A stretch of 64,000 bases of DNA, taken from contig JARUPY010000606.1 of NCBI GenBank assembly GCA_029817715.1, forward strand, positions 5,084,001 to 5,148,000. Direction: 5' to 3'. The stretch comes from Melastoma dodecandrum. Lineage: Eukaryota > Streptophyta > Magnoliopsida > Myrtales > Melastomataceae. Both the position numbers and the translations under genes were made by a program. Positions 36,860-48,276 of the stretch are shown in pieces. A model generated the notes under the pieces. That model had not been told where the DNA came from and did no database searches. It saw nothing but the letters and a program-made list of their open reading frames with translations. The stretch's first letter is position 1, and every line of letters starts with the position of its first letter.

Positions 36860-38343
36860 GAAAATGTGCAGGAACAGAGTAGAAAAACCATTAATCTGTT
36901 AAGGAAGTTAATGTTACCAGGTGTGGCCAAATACGTTGGGTTTGACCCAGTAAGGGGAGACGGGTGGACTGCGCCACAGGGGTAGATGAGACCGAGCTAT
37001 TCAGCTACATTAATACAACAGGGAGCAAGGGGTCCTCTAAAATCAATGCTTTACTGGTACAATTCCTTCATTGGTCCTACAGCTTCCAGTTTTTAATTCT
37101 CCTTCCCAGGATGACTTTGAGTCCGTAGCTGAGGATGATCATATCAAACCTGCATTCTCAACAGATCGAAGAGCCTAACCGATTGATTATTGTACAACAG
37201 TGGCATCAGAGCCTAATAATCATCCTATAAAGTTATGTACCCAGAAATTTCGTATTTTACAGCGGGGAATGCAAAAGCCAGTGGCAAGCAGCAATGGCGG
37301 TAGTGTCGGCGGCCTTCCCTCCTTGCCTCGTCTGCGTGCCCGTTGAAAAACGAAGGCAGATCCGATGATGAGTATAATGACATGTCTTTCTGCCGTTTGT
37401 CCGCTTCCCAACAGTTCCCATTTGTGGATTAATATTTGTCTTGTTTTTGTTTTATTTAACCTTAATTTGGATCAGAAGAGGAGGCCAATTCTCAATAAGT
37501 CTGTCGGGATTATATGTGGGGGTAGCCGACAGTTAACGAGTAGTCTCCTGCGGCCGCAGCGGCTCGATGTCCGATTCTTTCGAAGAGCTCAGAGGGTACT
37601 TGACAGGGCGCTGGTGACGACCTTCGCAGCCACGATAAATATCCGGTGTTCAGTTCAAAGTAACCCGCTCCCAAAATGTATGAAATGGCTAGTCTTTTTC
37701 ATTACACGCCATGCATTACATTGGGGAGGGTCTGCTCTGCAGGCGCTGTGTGCGCTCGTAATATCGTCTAGTCTGGTTGAATCCTGCTACGGAGGTTGTC
37801 ATGCATTCAGCAACATAGACTTTACGTCTGCATTCTGATCCAGGTTGTCCTCGCACCCCCGAAACTCTAGTAACTTATGTTGCTAAGCTTGATATATGAA
37901 CAATCTTCGGATAGACTAAAGGCAGGAAATCCTATTCAGATAACCAATCTACTTCTCCATGGAATGGCCTCGGTAGCCCTCCCTCGTAAACTGTTCAGCG
38001 AGGCTCGTGAATAAGCCTTGCTTACCTACTGTTGCAGCAGAACGGAGAAGGAAGAGGAGGAAGAGATCAAAGCAGATGTTATAAATACAGGTATGATGAC
38101 GATGATGATCCTCAGATCGAATCAATCAGGGCATGGGAAAAACAAAGAAAGGGAAAGGGGATCTTCTCCTCGTAATCTTTGTGGACATCTCTCGTCCTTG
38201 GAGAAAATGGTAGTCCGAATATTACAAAGAAAATGGAGGGGGTGGGGTGGAAGGGGGATCTCCAGTTCTGAATGAGAGCTGTTACCAGGATGATCGGATG
38301 GCGGGGAAGCGTTTTCATACTTTGTCATCCTAATATATACCCA
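36860..38343. other. Intergenic region
   Basis: Several open frames on both strands, none resembling a known protein. Contains the upstream flank of the small Arg-rich gene and the 3' flank of the kinase gene. No repeats of note. Confidence 0.4.
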
Positions 38344-40664
38344 TCACTCATGCGCCTCCTCGTCCGAAGAACTTCCTGATCCTTCCTCGTTGACGTCTCC
38401 AAAATAATGGCCGTGGTCATGTCCTTGGTATTCCACACTGCTCCTGGGGCTCGAATCGTTTCCGTTGCAGGATTTCACGCTGCTTCCTCGCCCAAAGACG
38501 CTGCTATGGTCCCTCGAACTTAGTTTCTTGCTGCTCCTGAAATGGGATTTCTTGCTGCTCTTGCGACCCGAAGAAGTGATGCTGCCTCTTGGGGTTATCA
38601 AGTCGACATCGTCCTGCGATATGTCGCTGTTGCTCCGGCGGCTCGAGGAGGAGATGCTGCCCCTTGGGCTCAACCGACCACTTTCCCTTTTGGACTTCTT
38701 GGTGCTCTTTCGGCTCCATTCCTTACCCGAGCCACATCTCAAGGAAACGCTCTGCTCGGAGAAAGCCACGCTGACCTGACGGTTTGCGGATGTGCTCGGG
38801 ACGCGCGATACGCTGCTCTTCTCCCTTGAAAGGAGGCTTCCTTCCCCCGAGAAGCTGATCATGCTGTTCGAACCTGCCGAATCATATTCTTTATCCTCCG
38901 AGGCCAAATTCTTGAAATCGGCCTCTTCCTCGTCATCAGAGGATGAATCTTCCTTGCCTTCCTTAGCTTTAGAAGCGCTTCTGAGGTCACGGTTCGAACG
39001 ACTGTTTTCCTCGGCATCCAAATCACTCGAGCTGTGACTGTCTGCGCCACTTTCATCCCCATTATTTGGATGCTTCTTACTGTTGCGGCCTTCCTTCTGA
39101 GAAGGCATGGCTTCTGGAATCGGAGCAGACACGGGCTCTGGCTCAGCCATCATAAGAAAACCTAATGTAGCAACAACATCGGCAATCAAAGGACGGACAG
39201 AAGCTTCTTCTTGCAAACACATTGCTGCAACTGCGACCGCTTGGTTTAGACCCTTTTCCGGAAATTTACGCTCCAGAAGCGGATCCGCCATATCCGGGAA
39301 CGATTTCGGATCCCTGAATTTAGGCCGTGCCTGCAACCAAACGCCAGATTGTTGTCTACAGATTAGCAAGAGCATCCACATGATTCCACCAGGCTCAGAT
39401 CAGATTGTCAGTGTTTATGAGCAACCAGATGCCGATGGTTTATATCGAAAAGAAACGGAGTAAAGTATACGTAGTTATGGGGATTATTAAGCCTACCCAG
39501 GTGACCAGATTCTGTTCTTGTGTAGGTCTTTTATTGTCGATCACCTTTCGACCAGTGATGAGTTCCAGCAGGACAACACCGAAGCTATATATGTCCGACT
39601 TCACCGTAAGTGTGCCCGTCCTTGCATCATACTCTGGAGCACTGTAACCATAAGTTCCCATCGCCCTGGAGGAGACTTGCATCTTATCGTTTGAAGGCCC
39701 AAGCTTGGCTAATCCAAAATCAGATAACTTGGGGTTGACATCTGAATCCATAAGGATTTTCGAAGTCTTGAAGTCCCTGTATATGACCGGAGGGTCGGCC
39801 TTATCGTGCAAGTACTCCAGACCTTGAGCTGCACCGAATGCGATTCTCATCCTAGCCAGCCAATCCAATGGCTTCTTGTCCTCGCCAATATCTGATAGTA
39901 AAGGACACCGTCAATTTCTTGCCGAAAGCTCTTTCGTGAACATTGTTAATGGTATTTTCCGTTCAACAATGTCCTCACCGAAAAGATGGTCTTCCAAGGA
40001 TCCTCCTGACATGTATTCGAAAACGAGCAGCCTCTGATCTCCGTCGGCGCAGTAACCAACGAGCTTAACTAGGTTTTCGTGGTCTAATTGGCTCAGAGCC
40101 ATGACCTCGGTCAAGAACTCCTGATTCCCTTGCAATCCGTGCCTGTCGAGTTGCTTAACGGCTACCACCTGTAGAAAACGTAGAAGGAATCAAAATTCCT
40201 TACGACGCACCAGCGTAGCCCGAGAGTTGGGTAAGTTAAAAACCTCACCTGTCCGGTGCCTGGAAGAGTCCCCTTATACACTCTTCCGAATCCTCCTTCC
40301 CCGAGCAGGCATTCCTGGCGGAAGTTCTTGGTAGCCGAGGCGAGCTCCCGGAAATTGTAGTACTTAGACGGGATACTTGCCTGTTCTATTTGCTTGGGCT
40401 TCACGTCACCCCCGGCCTTCTGCTTCTTATTATCTACATCACGGATAAAAAACAAACACAACGATCATGTCAGCGCGACCTGCATTGACACGGAACGAAT
40501 GTTCCATCTTATTGTCCTTAAAGCTCACAATATCACGAGGCATGCCGGGCCGTCCCACGACCGAATCCTATAACATAGACTTAGTTACCCTGGTCGGCAC
40601 GGGGAGAGGAGGAACCTTCCTCTTCCTCGCCGCCATTGCATTGGAAGCAAGAAAAGCAATTCAT
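38344..40664 (-). CDS. Receptor-like cytoplasmic kinase, subfamily VII, with Ser-rich tail
   Basis: Five exons: 40664-40589, 40433-40249, 40168-39979, 39891-39497, 39330-38344, joined in phase to 610 residues. The N-terminus MNCFSCFQC is a likely palmitoylation site anchoring it to the plasma membrane. The kinase domain covers about 60-345: P-loop [19 protein letters not shown] Lys, catalytic-loop [18 protein letters not shown] (D208), [23 protein letters not shown]. The Asn expected in the catalytic loop is Lys (K195, codon at 39758-39760). After the kinase comes a tail of about 260 residues rich in Ser, Asp, Glu and Arg ([16 protein letters not shown] and a similar repeat, ending [11 protein letters not shown]). 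PBL kinases relay signals from immune and growth receptors. Whether this one phosphorylates is open. Confidence 0.92.
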
Positions 40665-41263
40665 CTGGGAGGATCGGGGGGTGGTCGAAACTCGTGTATA
40701 TAAACCTCTTCCTTGTCCAGACGACGGGGGCAGTTCGGGGAGGCGTTCATCAAACGATTAGAATTAGCAGGGCATGGTCATTGGAAGCGGCGAGACGAGG
40801 CCGAGGGATTAGGCTACGGGTCCTTCAAAAAAAAAAAAAAAAACTGGTCGTCGAGGATGATCGGCGTTTGGTTTTTCTTCGAAGGACCCGTTTGTCAGGA
40901 GGGCGATGAGGAGGAAACTCAAAAGGGGTTTGTTCATGGGAGAGAAAAAAAAAAAGAAGGGGGCCGTGGGGGGGTGGATATTTTTTGATCACATCCTCCT
41001 AAAGAAAGACAAAATAGCAAATGGAGGAACGAAAACAGGGAGTTTTGTTGTGGGGTGGGGGAGGGGAACGATAGGAAAGGAAGGAGAGACACGATTCCAG
41101 CTGTATGACCGACCGGGTGGGGTTCGTTCCGACGTTGTATCGTATCTTATTCTTATCCTCCCGTGTGTCTGTCTGTGTCGTGACGCCATCACGTCGTCGT
41201 TTTTGTCCCAGTCTTCTTCTTGGGGGGGTGGTTTTGACTGGTTGACGTGGAGAGAAATCTTTA
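40665..41263. other. Kinase promoter region
   Basis: Upstream of the kinase. Contains an A run at about 40827-40844 and purine-rich tracts at 40900-41090 that create long open frames in several phases at once; these are compositional. No gene supported. Confidence 0.4.
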
Positions 41264-41738
41264 TTGGTCAACGCAACCTGGCTGTGTATCTCTGGCCATT
41301 TAGATCTGCACTTGCTCTCGCCGGACACCCGCTATGCTGTTTACCTGGTGTTCAAATCGGAGGTGACTCCCTACAGGCTTTACAACAACACGGCAAAGGC
41401 AAAGGGCAGGGGGTTCGGCTGGGAGTACTTTGAGAGTCACATTTTCCCGTTCACGGAGTCGCGGGGGAGGCCGCAGAAAAGGAAGAACTATCAAATGAGG
41501 CGGCATCGAATTTTCCCAGGAAAAGGAGTGGCGTAAGGTGGTGGTACCAAGGGAGGAGAGAATCGACGGATGGGTGGAGGTGGAGCTAGGGGAGGTTTTC
41601 AGCAGCCGCGACTACAATGGCGAGGTGCCACGGTGGGGGGAGTTCTCAATCTTTGATGAGTATGGCGTCAACCCGAGAAGTCGGATCGTCGTTCAGGGAA
41701 TAGAGATACGGCCAAAGCAGGATGTCAAACTCATCTGA
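41264..41738 (+). pseudogene. PP2-type F-box gene fragment, last exon only, frameshifted
   Basis: Encodes the C-terminal half of a phloem-protein-2-like F-box (PP2-B) protein: SGHLDLHLLSPDTRYAVYLV, then in another phase KVVVPREERIDGWVEVELG and IVVQGIEIRPK. The phase changes by one near 41480. There is no F-box exon upstream. The left copy of a block repeated at 43083-43499. Confidence 0.75.
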
Positions 41739-41916
41739 TTCAAACGCCTTATTGTTATTATTATTTGTCATGTATCCAAATAGAAACGTGGATAAAAGGG
41801 AGCCGCGACTGCGCCTCCATCATCCGCCCGTCGCTCATCTCCTCCACGGGGAGGGTGATGGAGACCCACCGCAGGAAACATGGTCTTGTTATTGAGAGAG
41901 TAAGAGAGAGATTTTA

Positions 41917-42020
41917 CCTCATCCATTATTGCAGTTCGAGCCCGACTAATTCGGTCGGAATTTCGACTGGTCGTTATTTGACGTCAAACGTTAGCATTCG
42001 CCCGGATCTATATCCCTTTG
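41917..42020 (-). pseudogene. Tryptophanyl-tRNA synthetase exon 11 fragment
   Basis: On the minus strand this matches exon 11 of the intact synthetase gene (44101-43991): GRMLTFDVK is followed at once by TAA, then decayed sequence matching the rest of the exon and its donor GATGAG|GTAAAA. It is not linked to other synthetase exons. With the F-box fragment to its left it forms the left unit of a local duplication. Confidence 0.75.
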
Positions 42021-42599
42021 GAGCGGAAATGATCACGAGTTAGAGAAGGAGAAAAAAGAAGCCAGACGATTACAAAAAATGTGTTGGCCAAAGCTCACAT
42101 TCTTCTTGTGCTTCGAGCTCCTCATCTCATCTCCGAAAGAACTCAAGTATTTCGCATGTATTACTCTCTATCGCTAATTGGTTTTAGAATGAAACCCATA
42201 TCCGCTTGTATACCGACTTAGTATTTGGACCGGTCGGATATTCCTGAAATGGTGGGCTTGGGTTTGAGGTACTAGTTCAAATACAGGGGCAAACAAAAGG
42301 AAGCCACCGCCGGTGAACACCCTCCCCTAGCGAGACCTGTTCCTGAAACTCGTAATACCTTTGCTTTCATTGTTTATGTGGTCATTAACATGGAACACCA
42401 AATATATATTAACAATAATTATCATTAAAGTGGAGATTAGAGATATAACAATATTACACCCTGATTAATTACCAAACCTTAATCGTGAAGCTGTCGACGT
42501 TGCTTAATAAATTTTGTTGTTGGAGTAAGCCAAGCAAAGGTTTCACACCATCCCTGAAGACAGGCCTTGGTTTTCCCATCTCCTTCCTCGGACCATTTG
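42021..42599. other. Intergenic
   Basis: Between the two duplicated blocks. AT-rich at 42350-42480. No gene seen. Confidence 0.4.
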
Positions 42600-43499
42600 A
42601 TGGAGTTGCCGCAGGAGATTGTGGAGAGCATCGTCTCCCTCACCGGTCCACTAGATGCTTGCAGGGTAGCTTGCGTTTCCTCTACCTTCAGATTGGCCGC
42701 CGATTCCGACAACGTCTGGAGCCAGTTTCTCCCCTCTGACTACCTGTCCCCCAAGGATCTTTACTTTAGACTATGCGATGGCCATGTCCTCCTCTATGGA
42801 GGCTTACTGGTAAAACTTTTGCAATCGTCTTCCTTGCTTCGGCTGTGGCTAATCACCGCGTCTGCTCGTAGCCTTTGACTGGACAGACGGAGCGGGAAGA
42901 AATGCCTAATGATTTCGGTGAGGGCCATCTCCTTCTTCTGGGTCTGCACTCCCCTTAACTGGCAGTGGATCTCCGTCCTTGAATCGAGGTGAGCACTTTC
43001 TTGCATACCTCACCGAAAATCTAGCTTTCTCTCCCTAAAGCACCATCTGCTACCTGGGTCAAATAGCTTTTCCCTCGCTGCAGTGGTCCACAACGTACGC
43101 TGGCTGGGTATCCAAGGCATGATGGACATTAAGATGCTGTGGCCAGACATGATGGACTTGGAGATGCTGTCGCCGGACACCTGGTACGCCGCTTATCTAG
43201 TATTCATTTTATGGGAGGAGTACCCAGTGGAGCAGAGTAAGTTGCGGAGGCTGGAGTTGGGTAGGATGCTGATAGATGAGAGACGGGCAATGTTGAGGGA
43301 GGACGAGAGAAAGCGTCCAAGGGATAGGAATGACGGGTGGCTGGAGATGGAGCTAGGAGAGGCTTCCAGTGGCAGTGGCCGACGCGAGGGGCCACGGCAG
43401 GGGGAGGTGGAGATGATGGTGAGGGAGATGCAGCCTCTCGACTGGAAACGTGGTATTATCATTCAGGGGATAGAGATTAGGCCAAAGGATGATACGTAA
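42600..43499 (+). pseudogene. PP2-B-type F-box gene, probably broken
   Basis: Exon 1 from the ATG at 42600 has a good F-box: MELPQEIVESIVSLTGPLDA, CRVACVSSTFRLAADSDNVW, then FLPSDYLSPKDLYFRLCDG, ending CTG|GTAAAA at 42809. The middle exon (about 42880-42989, RRSGKKCLMISVRAISFFW and NWQWISVLESR) has TGA where Trp is expected before LDRRSGKK, and joins out of phase on both sides. The last exon (43083-43499) carries LSPDTWYAAYLVF, NDGWLEMELGE and IIIQGIEIRPKDDT and includes a 30-bp internal duplication. Intact relatives are SCF adaptors that bind glycans or phloem factors. Most likely a pseudogene, though alternative splicing could rescue part of it. Confidence 0.75.
43119..43178 (+). repeat. 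30-bp tandem duplication inside the F-box pseudogene
   Basis: 43119-43148 and 43149-43178 encode MMDIKMLWPD and MMDLEMLSPD. The family has one such unit before DTWYAAYLVF. Unequal slippage is the simple explanation. Confidence 0.85.
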
Positions 43500-43735
43500 G
43501 TCATCTGATTCAAATATTGTCATTGTTATGCTATGAACATACTACAAACGCAGATGAAAAGAATAACTTTTTCATTCCAAAAGCCAAGGATATATCCACT
43601 GCTTCTAATTCAATTCCGAACACCGGTCAATGCTTAACTGTATTAGAGGAAATTCAAATAGTCCAGCAATAACAACAACAACGCACTAACACCAATCTGG
43701 ACAGAAAAACTTGTTGTAAATATTTCGGTCCGAGA

Positions 43736-46700
43736 CTAATTGAACATATTGGGTAGTGGTCTCACCGCCATGAAAGCATCCACCATCTGCAACACGCACA
43801 CACGAAAAAGACGGATAAATTTTGGATGTGACAAGGTCGGATCGCTGCAAAAACAAAGAAACTTGACAGAAATAGCCGAACTGTGCAGCATTATGTTTGT
43901 GTTTCCGTCGTTCCTTCATGTTTAATGTTTCAGAGCTTATGGGAACGTGTAACCAAAGCACGTCCTTATATACAGGCAGAGAAATTTTACCTCATCTGTT
44001 ACTGCGGCCCGAGCCCTGCGATGTCTTTCCACTAATTCGGTCAGAACTTCGATCAGTCGTTTTTTCACGTCAAATGTTAGCATGCGTCCGGATCCATATT
44101 CCTTGGGAGAGGAAATGATCATGAGTAAGAGAAGGAGAAAAATTAAAAAGCTAGATCATATCCCCTAAATCAGAATTATAAAGCAAAAACTCACCTTCTT
44201 TATGTGTTCCAGCTCCTCATCATCAACTAGGAAAAAACTCAAGTATTTCACAGGTATATCAACCTGCATGAAATTTAAAAATAACACCTTGTACTTAGTA
44301 GCATCACCTGTTTGGACAAGTCAACAGGAGCATCTAAAAGATATATGACAATCAAGAAAGTGCCACACTGCCCAGTGGCTTGACTTCGGAATCAGAGAGT
44401 CATACTTTAAATTAAATTCTACTTCTATTATTAGTAATTGCACATTAGAAACCCATGCTGTCCGATGTAATGAATTTCAGTTAGGAAAAGACAGCTACAA
44501 CTTCCAACATACAATGAATAATGATGCTAACATAGAGAACAGCCAGGTAGTACCGAAGAAAACAGAATTCTACAGCAGTAACCAACAGTAAAATAGGTTT
44601 AAATCTGTCTTAGATAATTCCAGAACATATAACAAGATGAAAGTACCTCCAGGTTTGCTCCATACAGCCGTTGCTTTTCTTTAGTATCTTGTCCGCCAGT
44701 AAAAGCATATTTATTTATCTGCATAAATCAGGAGGAAAATAATTACTGAAAATGAAAAAAAAAAAAGGAATCCTTAGGAAAAGAGATCTCAAAAAAATCA
44801 TCCAACATCATAAAGACACTATTGTTAACCCGAGAGAAGAGTAATGGAAAGGAAACCCCAGAGTTGATGAAAAAAATGTGTTCTCATCACAATCTCTATG
44901 TTAGAGGTCATAACGTACATCAAGATCATTAGTCAAATGCTAATATTTTTATTCATAAAATACAGCCAAAAACGGAAAAGAAAAGAAGCCCGGAGAAAAA
45001 CATCTGCCAAGCATTTTAGAAATGATAATATAGCTAATAGTGTTCTCAAAACGAAACCATGAATTCAGCAACGAAGAGTCAAAAAAAATATACTAGCAGC
45101 CAACCTTGTCTTTAATTTCCTTGGGAGAATCAGTCACATAGATAGCTGAATTTGGATCACTTGCAGACATCTTTCCGTTCTCCCCCTACATGTATGCAGA
45201 AGAGTGTGTAATTACTAGCTCCCAGACATACACATGGTTATCAGAAAACGAAGGAGAAGATTAGTTATTACAAAGTAGAAAAGTAACTAGGCCAGGGCCG
45301 ACAGAAAATACCCCCAGAACACATTCCTCAAACATAATTTCCACAATCTCTCATTAACAGACCAAAATCCATCGTATTACGCAACCTTGCCAACACTCCA
45401 TACAAAAAGCACAGATATTAATTCAGTTCAACCAATCATTTTAAATGAATTAGTAGATGGCTTTATTGCTCATTCAAGATAATATGTTTCTCAGCTCTAC
45501 AAAGGATCAAAAAGTAAATAGAGTCAGTTAAGGAGAACAGTGTTCCTGAAGGGAGACTTCAAAACTTCCGTTTAATATCATTAATTGTTCTGGCTAAACA
45601 CAGCATCTATTAAAGCTACAACAGAGGACCAACTATTACCTGGAGAGCAGGAAAAAACAGAGACTCGATCAGAGCAGGCTTGTGATAACCAATTCTAGGT
45701 GCAACATCTCGCGTCATTCTGAAATAAGGATCCTGATCAAAACAACACATCAGCGGCTAAGAAGCATTTAAGAGAAGTCATATTCTGAAGACATTAATCA
45801 AAATGACACATTCACAAGCTTTCGGTAACCTGAACAATGGGCTCCAAACTTAAATTCTAATACCACGTAAATCCGTTCAAAGCTTGCAAGAATAGCATCC
45901 AAAAGCTACAATATGCATTCTAAAAATTTCATCGATAACCAGACCACACGGGCATCAATTTTACTTGAATAAAGAGAGATGCATCATAAACTACTACATA
46001 CCAAAAACAAACCTGATCAATTGCGCAGGGGATTAAGCAACGGAGGTTCTCTTTTCCGGCAAAAAGGTGGGGAAACGATGATGGAAATGATGGTACCGCC
46101 TGCATACAAGCAAATTTATAACTGATCAGCAAGATGATTTACAATTTTCCTTATCAAATCATGGCTGAACATTAAAAATTTTTAATTGGTAAGGGAAGTT
46201 TTGCACCTGCACAGGTGGAAAGCTAACTTTCCCGATATGATCCTCACCAGTGAAACCAAATATACCCACAACCTGCACAATCACCAGAGAAGTAACTCCT
46301 TTTTAAAGGCTAAAACTCCATGACAGACAAGCCAAAGTCATCACGCTGTTTGAAAAAAACAGGACCTTGTTGTATGTCACACACTTGGCAACCTTTACCA
46401 TGTTCTTGTAGAAGGCACTGCAATTTTTATGAGGTGGACAAAATTAGAAAGCATTTAAATAAAACTAATAGTAGTAAAGCAATTAAAAAATTAAGACACC
46501 AACTTATGATTCTTATGAAGAATTGATCCTTGAAACCCGGTTCAAGCAGAGTACTATTAAAATGCAAAGCAATACATGTGGCTTGTCGCAACAAACAAGT
46601 TTCAGAAAACTATAAATTCCAGCAGGAAATTGTTTTGATGATACTCAGATTACTAATTCCCACTCACCCACCAACATAATCAAAATCGGAAAAGATAAAA

Positions 46701-47685
46701 GTCCTGGATACATCAAAACCACAGGCAATGATATCTTTGGCATTCTCTCTGGCTAGTCTTTGACTTTCCTCAACGGTGAGATTCTTCCACATGCATTTCT
46801 CATCATCAGTTAGTTGAATGACGAGAGGAACCTTGAAAGCATCCTGCAGGTACCTGTTGGCAGATTCATTAGGCACCCCAAACAAAATGAAACACTAGAC
46901 CCCGATTACTTCATTGAATGAACACAAGAAGATGGAGCCAGCCAATCCCCCCCCTGCATTGATCGGAACTACGAGTCGAAACATTTTGAATGGATGTCAT
47001 TCTGTTTCATCAAGGAATACGGCATTCAGTTCATCATCGCAGATACCACACTCCCGACCAAGAAAAACATGTTCCAAACATGACTAGTCCAAACAGGGCA
47101 TAAAATGGCAATCTCACAGAATATCAGGTGAGACTGAGATCATCAACAAGAATTCCAGGGGAGTCCGCTGAGTTCAAACTAAAGCACACATTTAGAGGAA
47201 TGGCTCTTCGTAATACAAGGAACAGGAGAAAGGGGGAGACTGACTTGGTGAACATGAAGGGGATCAGGTGGCCCAAGTGGAGGGCCTCGGAGGAAGGCCC
47301 TCTTCCCGTGTAAAGGTAGAACTTGTCCCCCTTCTCGTAGGCATCCAGAATGTCATTGAAATCCCTGCGAAACGCCTCCAACCATCGTCAACTCTTCCTT
47401 CCTCTTTTCATCTTGCCTAAGAAAGACAGACAATCAAAAACAAAAGGCACAGAACCTGTGGGCGAAGAAGACGCCGCGGCGGAGGAAGACGTGAGGAGGG
47501 ACGGAGGTGAGGCGGCGGACGCGGTCGATTAAGGAATCGTCTAGCCTCTGGCAACCGAACTTGTCGATGAGCTTGTCGTAGTCGATCTTCCCCGAAACCT
47601 CCCACGGGTTAACTACCTCTTCTTCCGCCACTCCATCGACCTTCTCCTCCTCCGCCGCCGCCGTTGGTGATACGGCGTTCGCCAT
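43736..47685 (-). CDS. Tryptophan--tRNA ligase, cytoplasmic
   Basis: Twelve exons on the minus strand: 47685-47456, 47364-47245, 46853-46668, 46417-46366, 46272-46207, 46099-46013, 45732-45640, 45185-45105, 44718-44647, 44263-44195, 44101-43991, 43786-43736. All GT-AG and in phase; 405 residues, the plant cytosolic length. Charges tRNA-Trp using ATP. Class I signatures: HLGH (106-109, the HIGH motif) in [19 protein letters not shown], and KMSAS (283-287). [18 protein letters not shown] and the C-terminal [13 protein letters not shown], then VRPLPNMFN, match eukaryotic cytosolic enzymes. No transit peptide. Head-to-head with the glucosyltransferase gene. Confidence 0.95.
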
Positions 47686-48276
47686 GACCGCAGCTGGTTT
47701 CCCCTTGTGTCTTCGGACGAGGGTTTTAGCTCAAACTGGTGGGCGTGTTCACGGGCTTCCACTGACTGGGCCGCCATAAGGCCCGTGTTCCATACTCCGA
47801 CGTGTCGGGGAGTCCCACAAGCTTCTCTTTTGCGTTCTTTTCGGACAGGACGACGAAGCCGAAGTACCTGCGGCTCCCCCCCTCCTCCACCCTCTCCTCT
47901 CTATATCGCTTTCTGTCTCTTTCCCTGTTGCTTTTTCGGCAGCGACGGTGCCATCCATTCCGTTTTCTTCCTTCTTTCCTGCCTTCCTCGGGAATGATTC
48001 TGTCAATACGTAAGCGATCGATCTCCAGCGGTGAGGAACAAAGCGTAAGGTGGGGTGGGGTTAAGAAAATGGGAAAGAAAGGAAAGGGCATTCTGTAAGC
48101 AAAGGGGGTGAAGTTTCCGATTCCTTCCCTCACCTAAATTCCCACCTGCCTCCTACGACAACGTGCATGTCCACAGCGACATTCTCTATTCTCCTTTCCT
48201 TTTCCCTTGTTGGTTCACTTGGTTGGATCGGCCTCTTTGATTTCGGAATTCCTCCGTCAAGCTCTCGGCTTTCTAC
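47686..48276. promoter_or_regulatory. Shared divergent promoter region
   Basis: 590 bases separate the start codons of the tRNA ligase (minus) and the sterol glucosyltransferase (plus). Pyrimidine-rich tracts at 47876-47940 and 48190-48215 fit leader sequence. No clear TATA box on either side, consistent with housekeeping-type bidirectional regulation. Frames within are compositional. Confidence 0.45.

Noticed and set aside
37365..37838. 157-codon plus-strand frame
   Set aside because: No recognisable motif, no codon pattern that I could trust, and no flanking exons; left as intergenic.
38465..38829. Plus-strand frames opposite the kinase tail
   Set aside because: Antisense reading of Ser/Arg-rich repeats gives Leu-rich frames that mimic membrane proteins.
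40694..41433. Overlapping plus-strand frames of up to 175 codons
   Set aside because: Produced by purine-rich low-complexity sequence in the kinase promoter and by the F-box fragment in the wrong phase.
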